In this document: positions 54,896 to 63,149 of the stretch, piece after piece
How the letters are laid out: every line of letters begins with the position of its first letter
Position numbering within the stretch: the stretch's first letter is position 1
NCBI RefSeq assembly: GCF_001865575.2
Contig: NZ_CP017562.2
Span: forward strand, 744,001 to 808,000
Source: Paraburkholderia sprentiae WSM5005
Lineage (GTDB): Bacteria > Pseudomonadota > Gammaproteobacteria > Burkholderiales > Burkholderiaceae
Direction: 5' to 3'
DNA: 64,000 nt
The notes under the pieces: generated by a model
The model's input: the letters and a program-made list of their open reading frames with translations, nothing else
Databases searched by the model: none
What the model was told of the DNA's origin: nothing
Made by a program: the position numbers and the translations under genes

Positions 54896-55563
54896 TCAGC
54901 TCAGTCTGATTTTGGGCTGTACGCAAGGACGCGGTCCGCGTTCAAGGAGCGTCAAGCTCAGTCGGATGCGCAAGCTAGGGCCACCGTAGCCCTCGGCAAT
55001 ATCGAGTACGCGGCTTAACTCAGCGGAGAGCTCGACACCGGTAGCGCCTGCCCCGACAATCGCGGCCCGGAGTCGTTCATCCTTCGCGCCGGCGCGAAGC
55101 ATCGGGTCGCGCAAGGCGACGTTGAAAGCTTCGGCCTATTTCCGGCTGCCGATGAAGTGGCAGTGTTGCCTGACGCCGGGAACGCCGGAATCCTTGACCT
55201 GACTGCCCACCGACAGCAACAGCACGTCGAAGGGGACCGTCCTGGCTTCGAGCATGAGTTGACCCTCGGGCGTTCTGATCTTGTCAAGCAGCACTTCTTT
55301 GCATGTACGATGCAGTCGACAAGTGCGGCCTAGCTACCATGCAAACCGGTGTGCGCTCGCGTGAGCGAGATAACCGACCTGCTGCTACACATCACGCATG
55401 CCTACCGCGGTCGTATGAGCACCGGTTTCCAGACATCGGTTTGGCTGCTGTCCATCTGCGTCACGCGCTTCGTCCGAATGCGCGTAATGGCTGCCTGCCT
55501 TGTCGCGAGCAGGATTCCGGCGATTCCACCGCCGACAATGACAGTACGGACTGGGCGAGACAT
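54896..55563 (-). pseudogene. Broken type II NADH dehydrogenase-like flavoprotein
   Basis: The minus strand starts at 55563 with MSRPVRTVIVGGGIAGILLA, the FAD site, then degenerates and stops. Further on it resumes in other frames with VPFDVLLLSVGSQVKDSGVP, GVRQHCHFIGSRK, a stop, and FNVALRDPMLRAGAKDERLR, then AIVGAGATGVELSAELSRVL, the NADH site. It ends inside the second domain at 54896. At least two stops and one deletion show that it is not functional. Confidence 0.7.
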
Positions 55564-55684
55564 AACGGTTCCTGGTTGAACCAAGTGCGCCGGCCCATGG
55601 AACGGACGACCGATGTACACAATCAATGAGCCTGCGAGGTATCCGCCGCCGAACGTGCGCGCCATGGACGCGGCGAGCGAGCCA

Positions 55685-56338
55685 TCATGACGGCTCGCGC
55701 TTTCCCGTTTTCGCGAAAGCTCGTAAAAATACGTCCGTGCCGCGGCGTGCCCGCTTCTTGATTTCCCTATCGGTTGCCGGCTTCACAACTCCGAATGCCA
55801 TGCGCGTTTGCAGATCACCTGCCCACAGGCTCAGCAGGTCTTGGGCCGCGAGTTCCGGCGAGTCGACGATCAGTTCGTTGCGCGCCGCGGCCTCGCTGAT
55901 GATGCCGGCCAGTACCGCCACAGTCCGCCCCGGCCCTGCATCGTAAAAGCGTGTCCTTAGCGGCAGGTCGTCGCGCAACACGGTCGGCAGCGTGTGCGCC
56001 ATGCCAGCAACATAGACATTGACGATGATCTTCAGGAATGCGGCGCCGATTGCAGACAGCCGTTCCCGTAAGGGTAAATTTTCTGAACCCGCGGGCGGCA
56101 GTCCCTGGAGCATCTGGTCCGAAACGTCATGCACGACTGCCTCGAATAACGCTTCCTTGTCCGAAAAATGGCTATAGACCGTCATCTTTGACACCCCGGC
56201 CTCTGCGGCGACGGCCTCCATGGTCACGGTGTCGTAGCGCTGGACGACGAACAGCCTGGTTGCTGCTTGCACAATGGACGTGTGCTTGGCGGCATCTTTC
56301 GGCCGACCGGGGCGTCTCTCTGACGAAATTTTTTGCAC
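55685..56338 (-). CDS. TetR-family regulator, duplicate of the RND repressor
   Basis: This 217-residue protein is nearly the same as the repressor at 42686-43336, with identical stretches such as YDTVTMEAVAAEAGVSKMTV and LAGIISEAAARNELIVDSPE. It starts with GTG at 56338 after AAGGA. The frame is intact, so it may still be expressed, but the efflux genes it should control are missing on its right, where only the first codons of the outer-membrane gene remain. It could cross-regulate the operon at 43412. Confidence 0.85.
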   Translation of the reverse strand: MQKISSERRPGRPKDAAKHTSIVQAATRLFVVQRYDTVTMEAVAAEAGVSKMTVYSHFSDKEALFEAVVHDVSDQMLQGLPPAGSENLPLRERLSAIGAAFLKIIVNVYVAGMAHTLPTVLRDDLPLRTRFYDAGPGRTVAVLAGIISEAAARNELIVDSPELAAQDLLSLWAGDLQTRMAFGVVKPATDREIKKRARRGTDVFLRAFAKTGKREPS

Positions 56339-56440
56339 TTAAAAATTCCTTTTTGCAATTAATGTACTTTACAGTATATTATATAAGTTGCTGTACTTGT
56401 CGGTATAGAAATACATGCGCACGTCAAAGACTACCAAAAA
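56339..56440. promoter_or_regulatory. Duplicated promoter/operator with the first codons of a lost efflux gene
   Basis: The segment aligns with 43337-43438: TTGCAATT, TGTACTTTA, TTGCTGTACT, GGTATAGAAA and ATGCGCACGTCAAAGACTA all recur. At 56415 the same MRTSKT start follows, but after about nine codons the sequence turns into unrelated DNA next to an IS6 fragment. The operator boxes seem maintained better than the spacer between them. Confidence 0.6.
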
Positions 56441-56501
56441 GAGGTCTTGTCCCAACAGGGCGTCCTGCTACGTTGGATCGCTTGGAACGTTTGGAAAATG
56501 A

Positions 56502-56612
56502 ATGAAGACACTGGATCCGGCTGTGACTCATTTGCTCAAACGGTTGCACTGTCCGCTGGAGGTGTCCCTGACCTGTGTTCGGTGGTGCGCCCCCTTTCCG
56601 CAAGCTTGCGTT
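56502..56612 (+). mobile_element. IS6-family transposase, 5' fragment
   Basis: The frame starts MKTLDPAVTHLLKRLHCPLE and continues VSLTCVRWC, matching the first 30 residues of the intact transposase at 62083 (MKTLNPAVARVLKRLHYPLD). It is frameshifted and then cut by an IS3-type element. The other end of the same copy seems to be at about 57139-57190. Confidence 0.7.
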
Positions 56613-56691
56613 AGTCTTCGCTATGCCTGGGCCGGCCCCCACGAAAACCGGACACTGGGTAATGCTTATCCTATGAGGTAGTCTTCAGCCT

Positions 56692-57102
56692 ATGTTCAAG
56701 CCTACAACTAACAAGATGGAACCCGTTGAGGTTCTGACCCAGCCGGAGCGGCGCCGACGCCGCTCGGCTGAAGAGAAACTGGCGATTGTGCGTGAAACCT
56801 TCGAACCCGGAGCGACCGTTTCTGGCGTAGCCCGTCATCATCAGGTGAATGCGAACCAGGTGTTCGCGTGGCGCAAGCGCTATCGGGACGGCAGCCTGTA
56901 CGCAGTGAGTGCAGGTGAGCAGGTGGTGTCGGCATCGGACTTGGCCAAAGCCATGAAGGAGATTCGTGAACTGCAGCGACTGCTGGGCAAAAAGACAATG
57001 GAAGTGGAAATCCTCCGCGAAGCAGTGGAGTATGGTCGGGCAAACAATTGCGCGCCCACCATTGCCGCAGAGGGGGAGGCGACCGATGAAGCCGGTCTGT
57101 GA
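56692..57102 (+). CDS. IS3-family (IS2 group) transposase OrfA
   Basis: This 136-residue helix-turn-helix protein binds the element ends. Family marks are [40 protein letters not shown] and [20 protein letters not shown]. The frame is intact, but OrfB, which it needs for transposition through a frameshifted fusion, is reduced to about 18 codons at 57086. The element sits inside an IS6 copy. It is not expected to move by itself. Confidence 0.85.
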   Translation: MFKPTTNKMEPVEVLTQPERRRRRSAEEKLAIVRETFEPGATVSGVARHHQVNANQVFAWRKRYRDGSLYAVSAGEQVVSASDLAKAMKEIRELQRLLGKKTMEVEILREAVEYGRANNCAPTIAAEGEATDEAGL

Positions 57103-57190
57103 AGTCCCAGGGCTGTCGCGCTCGAATCTCGCACACCGCCGATCAATTCCACGAACTGGGAACATAGGTACTACTTCGCATAGCGATCAC
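57086..57190 (+). mobile_element. Truncated OrfB start joined to the right end of an IS6 copy
   Basis: [16 protein letters not shown] at 57086 is the start of an IS2-type OrfB. By 57138 it has switched to CCGATCAATTCCACGAAC and GCATAGCGATC, which align with the 3' end of the intact IS6 gene and its right flank (62757-62806: CCGATCAATTCCAAAACC, GCATATCGATC). The rest of OrfB is deleted. Confidence 0.6.
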
Positions 57191-57322
57191 TCACAGTCCA
57201 ATGTCACTTAGACCGGACTATGGGTCCGATACTCCTTATTGACCAACCATTTCGAAACGCGTCCTCTGACACGCGCGCCGATTGGCGGCAACGCAGATGG
57301 CGCCTGACCGGTACGCTATGCC

Positions 57323-57979
57323 ATGAAGCGCGAACGCCTGACACGCTCACAGCGCAGAGAGCAGACTCGAGAGCTCCTGTTTGAAGCTGCGCGGAAGATC
57401 TTCATTGAAAAGGGACTGGCCGCAACGAGCGTGGAGGAAATCGCTGAAGCGGCTGGCTATACGCGCGGCGCGTTCTATTCAAATTTCGGCGGCAAACTGG
57501 AACTGCTGATCGAGCTACTACGCCGCGATGACGATACGGCGCTAGCGAATCTTCAGCGGATCATGAAGGAGCGTGGCACGCCCGAGGAAATGAAGGAGCA
57601 CGCCGTCGCGCACTACAGCCGTTCCTTTCTTGAGAACGATTGCTTTCCGCTTTGGGTCGAGGCCAAGTTGCTGGCGTTCCGAGACACCGCGTTTCAGCAG
57701 CGCATCAATGCCTTCCGGCAAGAAAAGCTCGAACAGATTAGCGCATACATCCGTAGGATTTCGGAGTGCGATGTCGGCCCGATGGGGCGCCAGAGCGACG
57801 CTCTCGCGCTTGGCTTGATGAGCCTGTGCGATGGCGTGCAGTTTTTTAGAATGTGCGATCCGGATTTGATGAGCGACAAGATGATGCAAACAGTGCTTAC
57901 CGGATTTTTTTCATGTGGATTGTGGTCATCGCCGCACGAAATACCTTTGGCCGATCATCGGGCGGGCGTGCCCGACTGA
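57323..57979 (+). CDS. TetR/AcrR-family transcriptional regulator
   Basis: The protein has 218 residues. The helix-turn-helix domain is RELLFEAARKIFIEKGLAAT followed by VEEIAEAAGYTRGAFYSNFG, an AcrR-type sequence. The C-terminal half contains ENDCFPLWVEAKLLAFRDTA, a ligand-domain pattern. No obvious target gene flanks it: insertion-sequence debris lies on the left and an EAL gene lies about 220 bp to the right. The intervening 58000-58190 shows no gene. Confidence 0.85.
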   Translation: MKRERLTRSQRREQTRELLFEAARKIFIEKGLAATSVEEIAEAAGYTRGAFYSNFGGKLELLIELLRRDDDTALANLQRIMKERGTPEEMKEHAVAHYSRSFLENDCFPLWVEAKLLAFRDTAFQQRINAFRQEKLEQISAYIRRISECDVGPMGRQSDALALGLMSLCDGVQFFRMCDPDLMSDKMMQTVLTGFFSCGLWSSPHEIPLADHRAGVPD

Positions 57980-58195
57980 GTCGACGGACATTGGAACGCC
58001 ACTGCGGGGCGTATACGATCCGCGACCACGGCCTGGCATGTTGAAGTTGAAGCGGCGCAACCGCCTGCCCGGGCGAATAGTCTCATGGTACGCAACCCCG
58101 GAACGATGAAATTTTTGGGAAGGAGGCTATGGTTCCAAGTAGGTTTGTTGGCGTGACCCTTTCCAGCCTTCGACGCTGTAACACGGGACAATCAA

Positions 58196-59074
58196 TTGGA
58201 ACACTCAGACCTGCTGCAGTTTCGCGGAAGTAATGCACCTCTTCTGTATCCGTCGGCACGCCTTGGTAACCTGACGCTTTCGAGCGTATTTCAGCCCATA
58301 TTCAGCCTGTCGCATCGTCGCTCAATTGGATATGAGGCGTTGCTCCGGGTGCGCGACCCTATCGGAAAGGAGGTTCATTCGCTTGCAGTATTGGGCCGCA
58401 CCGTTGAACGGGGGCGTTGGGATAATCTCGAGCGCGGTGTCCAGTTGCTACATGCATCAAACTTCGCGCAGATGGCGAATGCCCGTGACCGGCTTTTTCT
58501 CAATGTCCGGCCGGACGGCTTCGTCGTGTCAGAGGCCTATCGCCGCCTGGCAGCGGATAGCATGAGGCGCTTGCAGCTGACGCCTGACCGGGTTGTCCTG
58601 GAAGTGCTGGAGACACCGAACGGCAATCTTCAGCAACTCATCGACGGAGTCGCCTCATTTCGGCAACTGGGGTTCCAGATAGCCCTGGATGACTTCGGGG
58701 CCGGTCATTCCAACATTGACCGGGTCTGGCAACTCCAGCCCGATATCGTCAAACTGGACCGCACGGTCATCGAGCAGGCTGCTCAGAGCCCGCGTCTCGC
58801 GCGTCAGCTTCCGCGACTGGTGTCGCTGTTGCATGGAACAGGTGCTCTGGTCGTGGTCGAGGGGGTGGAAACGCAGCGCGAAGCGTTGCTCGCGATGGAG
58901 TGCGATTCGGATTTCGTGCAGGGATTTTACTTCGCCCGCCCGGCTCCAGATCGCGCCGACGAAGCCGCATACCGCGCTGTCATGGATTCGCTATGGCAGC
59001 TGTTTCGTGTCCACGTTGAGGAGAACGCGCGGAAGGAGCCCGCCCTTCTGTCGACTTACGGCAACGCTGATTAA
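58196..59074 (+). CDS. EAL-domain cyclic-di-GMP phosphodiesterase
   Basis: This 292-residue single-domain protein hydrolyses c-di-GMP. All key residues are visible: E47 in YEALLR, N103 in LFLNVRP, E136, D165-D166 in LDDFGAGHSN, K187, E222 and E225 in VVEGVET, and Q242 in VQGFYFARP, so it should be active. No sensor, GGDEF or membrane domain is attached. The only suitable start is TTG at 58196, with GGGA 10 bases upstream. It is an orphan gene; the 59080-59255 flank shows nothing. Confidence 0.88.
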   Translation: MEHSDLLQFRGSNAPLLYPSARLGNLTLSSVFQPIFSLSHRRSIGYEALLRVRDPIGKEVHSLAVLGRTVERGRWDNLERGVQLLHASNFAQMANARDRLFLNVRPDGFVVSEAYRRLAADSMRRLQLTPDRVVLEVLETPNGNLQQLIDGVASFRQLGFQIALDDFGAGHSNIDRVWQLQPDIVKLDRTVIEQAAQSPRLARQLPRLVSLLHGTGALVVVEGVETQREALLAMECDSDFVQGFYFARPAPDRADEAAYRAVMDSLWQLFRVHVEENARKEPALLSTYGNAD

Positions 59075-59312
59075 GGCAGTATGACCTTATATGGACGCCT
59101 CCCTTTTTGCGAAGGTTTTTCGTGTGCATGACTTGATGGGGCGGTTGCTGCTTTATATCCGGCCTGTTGCAGCCAATCATTCGACTGGGGCCCCGATGAA
59201 ATCCGCTGACTCCCACCTCATTTCAGAGGTGGGCGCGCAAATTCGGCCAGTCGGATAAGTGGAATGCTCGGGGCCCTGAGCCGGCGATAATGCCGACAAA
59301 GGAACCAGGAAG

Positions 59313-59622
59313 ATGACGAAGAGAACCCGACGGACGCACTCAGCCGCGTTCAAAGTGAAGGTGGCGATGGCGGCGGTCAAGGGCGAGCGGACGCTAGCCG
59401 AATTAGCGCAGTAGTCGGGATGTGCACCCGAACCGGATCACCGAATGGAAGCGGCAGTTGCAGGAACATGCCGCCGACGTGTTCGGCGCAGGCGGCACGG
59501 CGTCGAGCGAGCCGCAAGTCGATTTGAAGGGGCTACATGCGAAGATCGGCCAGCTCACGCTGGAGAACGATTTTTTAAGCGGCGCGCTCAACAAGGCGGG
59601 ATTGCTGAGCGCAAAGCGATGA
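59313..59622 (+). pseudogene. IS3-family OrfA with premature stop
   Basis: The frame starts MTKRTRRTHSAAFKVKVAMA and reaches LAELAQ, then a TAG at 59412. The remainder continues in another frame as VHPNRITEWKRQLQEHAADV and LENDFLSGALNKAGLLSAKR to the TGA at 59620. One small indel after LAELAQ explains this. It overlaps OrfB by four bases (ATGA). Confidence 0.8.
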
Positions 59623-60450
59623 TCGATCGTACACACGCATTGTCGGTCTCGCAGCAGGCGCGACTCGCTGGTATCGCAAGATCGAGCGTGTATTACCGGG
59701 CGCAACCGGTGAGCAACGCAGACCAGTTGCTGATGCGCCGGATCGACGAACTGCACATGGAGTTTCCGTTTGCCGGAGGGCGGATGCTGGCGCGACTGCC
59801 GCGTCGCGAGGGACACGAGATTGGCCGCAGGCGCGCGCGCACGCTGATGAAGCGCATGGGTATCGAGGCGCTGTACTGCAAACCGAACACGAGCCGACGC
59901 AATGCGCGGCACAAGATCTGTGCCGTATCTGCTGCGGGGGCATGACGATCAATCGGGCAAACCGGGTCTGGGCACTGGATACGAGCTATATTCCGATGGC
60001 GCGCGGCTTCGTGAATCTGACCACCGTGGTGGACTGGGCCAGCCGGAAGGTACTGGCCCACGCGTAGCGATCACGATGGAGGCGATGCCCGCTGTCGAGG
60101 CGTTGGAAGAAGCGTTCGCGAGGTACGGGCAACCTGAGATCGTCAATACCGACCAGGGCAGCCAGTTCACCGCGACAGCGTTCACCGAGGCCGTGCTCAG
60201 CCGGGGCATCCGCTTGTCGATGGACGGCAAAGGTGCCTGGCGAGACAACGTGTTCGTCGAGCGCGTGTGGCGAAGCGTGGAATACGAAGAGGTGTATCTG
60301 AAAGCCTATGAATCGGTAGGCCACGCCCGGCGCTCAATCGGCGATTACATCAATCTGTACAACCAGAGACGGCCTCATTCGAGTCTGGAACACCGCACGC
60401 CGGATGAGGCATACTTCGCAACACTGCCTGCGATCAAATCGGCAGCATGA
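59619..60450 (+). pseudogene. IS3-family OrfB (DDE transposase) with several frameshifts
   Basis: Three frames are needed to read the protein: MIDRTHALSVSQQARLAGIA to about 59920, then WALDTSYIPMARGFVNLTTV to 60060, then the frame with NTDQGSQFTATAFTEAVLS and NLYNQRRPHSSLEHRTPDEA to 60450. The DDE residues (LDTSY, NTDQG and the Glu near WRSVEYEE) all survive as sequence but not in one frame. It is inactive as it stands. Confidence 0.8.
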
Positions 60451-60653
60451 CTGCCCCGGACGTTCCACTTAAAAATCTCAGAAGACTGTCCGAACGGGTG
60501 AGGCCATCTCTCAACGCCGTTGAAGCCGTCCTCGAGCCGGTTTTTTTTCATCCTTGCCAACATTAAGGGAAAACCCTAATATTAAACGTTAGGTGTTGCC
60601 CCTTATTCCGCTTCCGCATCAGGGCCGCGCCACTGTCAACGATGGGATACCCG

Positions 60654-61133
60654 ATGAATTTTCATACCCGCAAATGGGTCAAGCCCGAAGACCTGAACCC
60701 GAACGGCGCGCTATTTGGTGGCAGCCTGCTGCGCTGGATCGACGAGGAAGCCGCGATCTATGCAATCTGCCAGCTCGCCAACGAGCGCGTTGTCACGAAG
60801 TTCATGTCGGAAATCAATTTCGTCAGCTCGGCGCGCCAAGGCGACATCATCGAACTCGGCATGACCGCGACGCACTTCGGCTGCACGTCGATCACGCTGC
60901 GCTGCGAAGTCCGCAACAAGATCACCCGCAAGAGCATTCTGACTGTCGAGAAGATGGTGTTCGTCAATCTCAACGAGAACGGCGAGCCGGCACCGCACGG
61001 GCGGACGAAGATCTGTCATGCGGATGAGGCGTTTGCGCGGTACCGCAAGAACGTGAACATATCGCCTATCGTGCAGTCGCCGGCGGGCGACACTGATGCG
61101 GTAGCGCGCGTCGAAGCAGATACGATGCACTGA
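60654..61133 (+). CDS. Acyl-CoA thioesterase, YciA-like hotdog protein
   Basis: This 159-residue hotdog-fold enzyme is expected to hydrolyse short or medium acyl-CoA in the cytoplasm. Marks are PNGALFGGSLLRWIDEEAAI and FMSEINFVSSARQGDIIELG, with the catalytic Asp in IDEEA. The ATG at 60654 fits the usual start; the one at 60642 adds four residues. The gene stands intact between two decayed insertion sequences. Confidence 0.88.
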   Translation: MNFHTRKWVKPEDLNPNGALFGGSLLRWIDEEAAIYAICQLANERVVTKFMSEINFVSSARQGDIIELGMTATHFGCTSITLRCEVRNKITRKSILTVEKMVFVNLNENGEPAPHGRTKICHADEAFARYRKNVNISPIVQSPAGDTDAVARVEADTMH

Positions 61134-61494
61134 GCGGCTTGCCCTGCCTGTCATTGCGAGGGACGCACCCGCTACGCTGGCGCCCGGTGCGCCGGTCCGC
61201 AGTGGACATGCCCTTGGCCTCGACACTTGCGCGCGCCCGGAAAGGCATGAACGAAAGGCGCTGCGTTGGGCGGAAATTTTTTATCCCATGACTTCGGCCC
61301 TTCTATGGGTGACCCGCTTCAGGCATTGAGTGCAATAGCGGTTGCCGCAGCCTCTTCGAGAGGCGCAGCATTTTGCCGCGCGAGATCGTCAGTAAGGTCA
61401 ACGGATACCACACGATCGGGTTGTAATGAGATGGACCCGACGCCTCCCTTCGGGAGACACTGACGGACGTCAACCTGACGTGTGGAGGTTCATC
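61134..61494. other. Intergenic region with probable IS110 left end
   Basis: About 360 bp hold no gene. The last 70 bases before the IS110 fragment, from about 61420, are probably that element's left untranslated end, with a CTCCCTTCGGGAG hairpin at 61444-61456. The plus-strand 61290-61400 shows no recognised feature. Confidence 0.4.
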
Positions 61495-61550
61495 ATGGAA
61501 ATCGATATTCTCGGCATCGATCTCGCCAAACAGGTCTTCCAGCAACGAAT
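61495..61550 (+). mobile_element. IS110-family transposase, first 17 codons only
   Basis: MEIDILGIDLAKQVFQ at 61495 is the highly characteristic start of IS110-type DEDD transposases (GIDLAKQVFQ). A GGAGG lies seven bases upstream. After these codons the sequence changes to the right end of an inverted IS6 copy, so the rest is gone. Confidence 0.75.
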
Positions 61551-62020
61551 AGAACTGATCGGCGGCGGTTCGGGGGGCGCCGCTGTCCCAAACGACGAAC
61601 CAGGCCCATGATGGGCTTCAAGGGTTTCCGGTGTGCCCGCATCATCCTGTCAGGCATTGAGACGATGCATATGATCAGGACAGGCCAGATGAAGGTGATC
61701 GCCCGATGATCCTGCTCGACGATGTTGTTCAGATATTTGACCTGCCGGACCTTGATGGGCGTTTCCCGCTCGGCGTTGATGGCCTGGAGGGCGGCCAGAT
61801 TCGCCCCGCTTTTATCCATGGTCACGGTCTCGGGCGTCCCGTTCCGATCGATGGCTTTCTCGAAGTAACGGCGCGCGGCAGCTTTGTCGCGATGCGCCCG
61901 CAACAGGAAATCCGCCGTATTGCCGGCCTTGTCCACCGCGCGATACAAGTAGTTCCACTGGCCGCCCACCTTGACGTAGGTCTCATCCATCCTCCAGCTC
62001 TTGCCGACCGGACGTTTGTG
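61551..62020 (-). mobile_element. IS6-family fragment with internal inversion of its C-terminal coding part
   Basis: On the minus strand, 62020 down to about 61707 encodes KRPVGKSWRMDETYVKVGGQ through YLNNIVEQDHRAI, the middle of an IS6 transposase. The next part, RRTRPMMGFKGFRCARIILS and IETMHMIRTGQMKVIA, lies on the plus strand at 61590-61709 instead. Beyond it the minus strand resumes with the IS6 tail (GGCGGCGATCAG-like, 61551-61586). So about 120 bp inside the gene have been inverted. The N-terminus is cut by the next IS6 copy. Confidence 0.75.
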
Positions 62021-62021
62021 C

Positions 62022-62810
62022 GGCTCTGTTGCAGTAAGGCGTTCCGCTATGATGTGCGGAAAGATACTAAACTGAAAGCTCGATGAAGACCTTAAATCCG
62101 GCCGTGGCCCGAGTGCTCAAACGCCTGCATTATCCACTCGACTTGATTCTGACTTGCGTGCGCTGGTACGTGGCCTATCCGCTGAGTCTGCGGAACCTCG
62201 AAGACATGATGGCTGAGCGCGGTGTTTCGGTCGATCATTCGACTGTGCACCGCTGGGCCATCAAGCTGTTGCCGGTGCTGGAGAAAGCGTTTCGCCTCCG
62301 CAAGCGGCCGGTCGGCAAGAGCTGGCGCATGGACGAGACGTACATTCGCGTCAAGGGCGAATGGCGATATCTCTATCGGGCCGTAGACAAGGACGGCAAC
62401 ACCATCGATTTTCTGCTACGCGTCCGTCGTGACAAGACTGCAGCCCGGCGTTACTTTGAGAAATCGATCGCCCAGAATGGAGCGCCCGAGACGGTGACCA
62501 TCGACAAAAGCGGCTCCAACCTCGCCGCGCTCGAAGCAATCAATGCCGATCGTGAAACGCCGATCAGGATCCGCCAGTCGAAATATCTCAATAATCTGGT
62601 CGAGCAGGACCATCGGGCGATCAAGCGACGAACGCGGCCCATGCTGGGATTCAAGAATTTTCGCTGTGCCCGGATCCTTCTGGCCGGCATCGAACTGATG
62701 TACATGATCGTGAAAGGACAGATGAAGTTCGCTCGCGGAGCTCATCTGTCTGCCGCCGATCAATTCCAAAACCTCGCAATATAAGCACTACTTTGCATAT
62801 CGATCTCGCT
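62022..62810 (+). mobile_element. IS6-family insertion sequence, nearly complete
   Basis: The left end GGCTCTGTTGCA at 62022-62033 is the typical IS6 terminal repeat. The transposase gene is intact. On the right, sequence is shared with the other copy as far as GCATA-CGATC (about 62806), but the expected inverse TGCAACAGAGCC is not found, so the right end is cut or diverged. It interrupts an ornithine cyclodeaminase-like gene. Confidence 0.65.
62083..62784 (+). CDS. IS6-family transposase (intact)
   Basis: This 233-residue DDE transposase is complete for the family. It has WYVAYPLSLRNLEDMMAERG, SWRMDETYIRVKGEWRYLYR with the first Asp, ETVTIDKSGSNLAALEAINA with the second, and VEQDHRAIKRRTRPMLGFKN with the Glu. 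The ATG at 62083 gives the standard MKTLNPAVARVLKRLHYPL start. It is the only intact transposase of this family in the window and could have caused several nearby rearrangements. Confidence 0.92.
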   Translation: MKTLNPAVARVLKRLHYPLDLILTCVRWYVAYPLSLRNLEDMMAERGVSVDHSTVHRWAIKLLPVLEKAFRLRKRPVGKSWRMDETYIRVKGEWRYLYRAVDKDGNTIDFLLRVRRDKTAARRYFEKSIAQNGAPETVTIDKSGSNLAALEAINADRETPIRIRQSKYLNNLVEQDHRAIKRRTRPMLGFKNFRCARILLAGIELMYMIVKGQMKFARGAHLSAADQFQNLAI

Positions 62811-63036
62811 CGCATCTCCATCCTTACCGCGACAAAACCGATCGCCGTCAGACTGCGCAGCCAGATTCCGTCGCCGCGGGCCACCGAGCGCGGCGGGACC
62901 ATCGCGTCGGATGCGCGCTCGCCATATGCGTGGGCCAGCGCCGCGACAGCCGAAGGCCAGTCGGCGAGCGACGCGACATCCGCATCGTTCAGAAAGAGTG
63001 TGGGGGCAGGGCGTCGTTCGGCGGTGTATCGGACAT
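62810..63036 (-). pseudogene. N-terminal remnant of an ornithine cyclodeaminase/mu-crystallin-family gene
   Basis: MSDTPPNDALPP at 63036 is followed after a C5 run by a frameshift to LFLNDADVASLADWPSAVAA, then ALAHAYGERASDAMVPPRSV and GIWLRSLTAIGFVAVRMEMR, the N-terminal domain of the family. It is cut at about 62810 by the IS6 element, losing the NAD-binding domain. It lies downstream of, and on the same strand as, the LysR gene, so it was probably the first gene after it. Confidence 0.7.
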
Positions 63037-63149
63037 GGTGTGCGCTTTCTCGTTAGTGGCCAACGCCCTATAGGGACCACGACCGCTTGCGTGTACTGCT
63101 CAGTGTCGAAAGCAGTTATGTATTCCGTCGATAACAGCGATCACGCTGT

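Larger units (their letters stand above)
59256..60471 (+). mobile_element. IS3-family insertion sequence, decayed
   Basis: TAAGTGGAATGCTCGGGG (59256-59273) faces its imperfect inverse CCCCGGACGTTCCACTTA (60454-60471), and the two transposase genes lie between. The true ends may extend a few bases outward, since TTCGG-CAGTC also repeats beyond both. Target-site duplication was not recognised. Both genes carry disabling changes. Confidence 0.6.

Noticed and set aside
60480..60560. T8 run after the IS3 element as a terminator
   Set aside because: No stable stem immediately precedes the T run.
61303..61545. Minus-strand frame near the IS110 fragment
   Set aside because: It is the complement of the IS110 left end and first codons.
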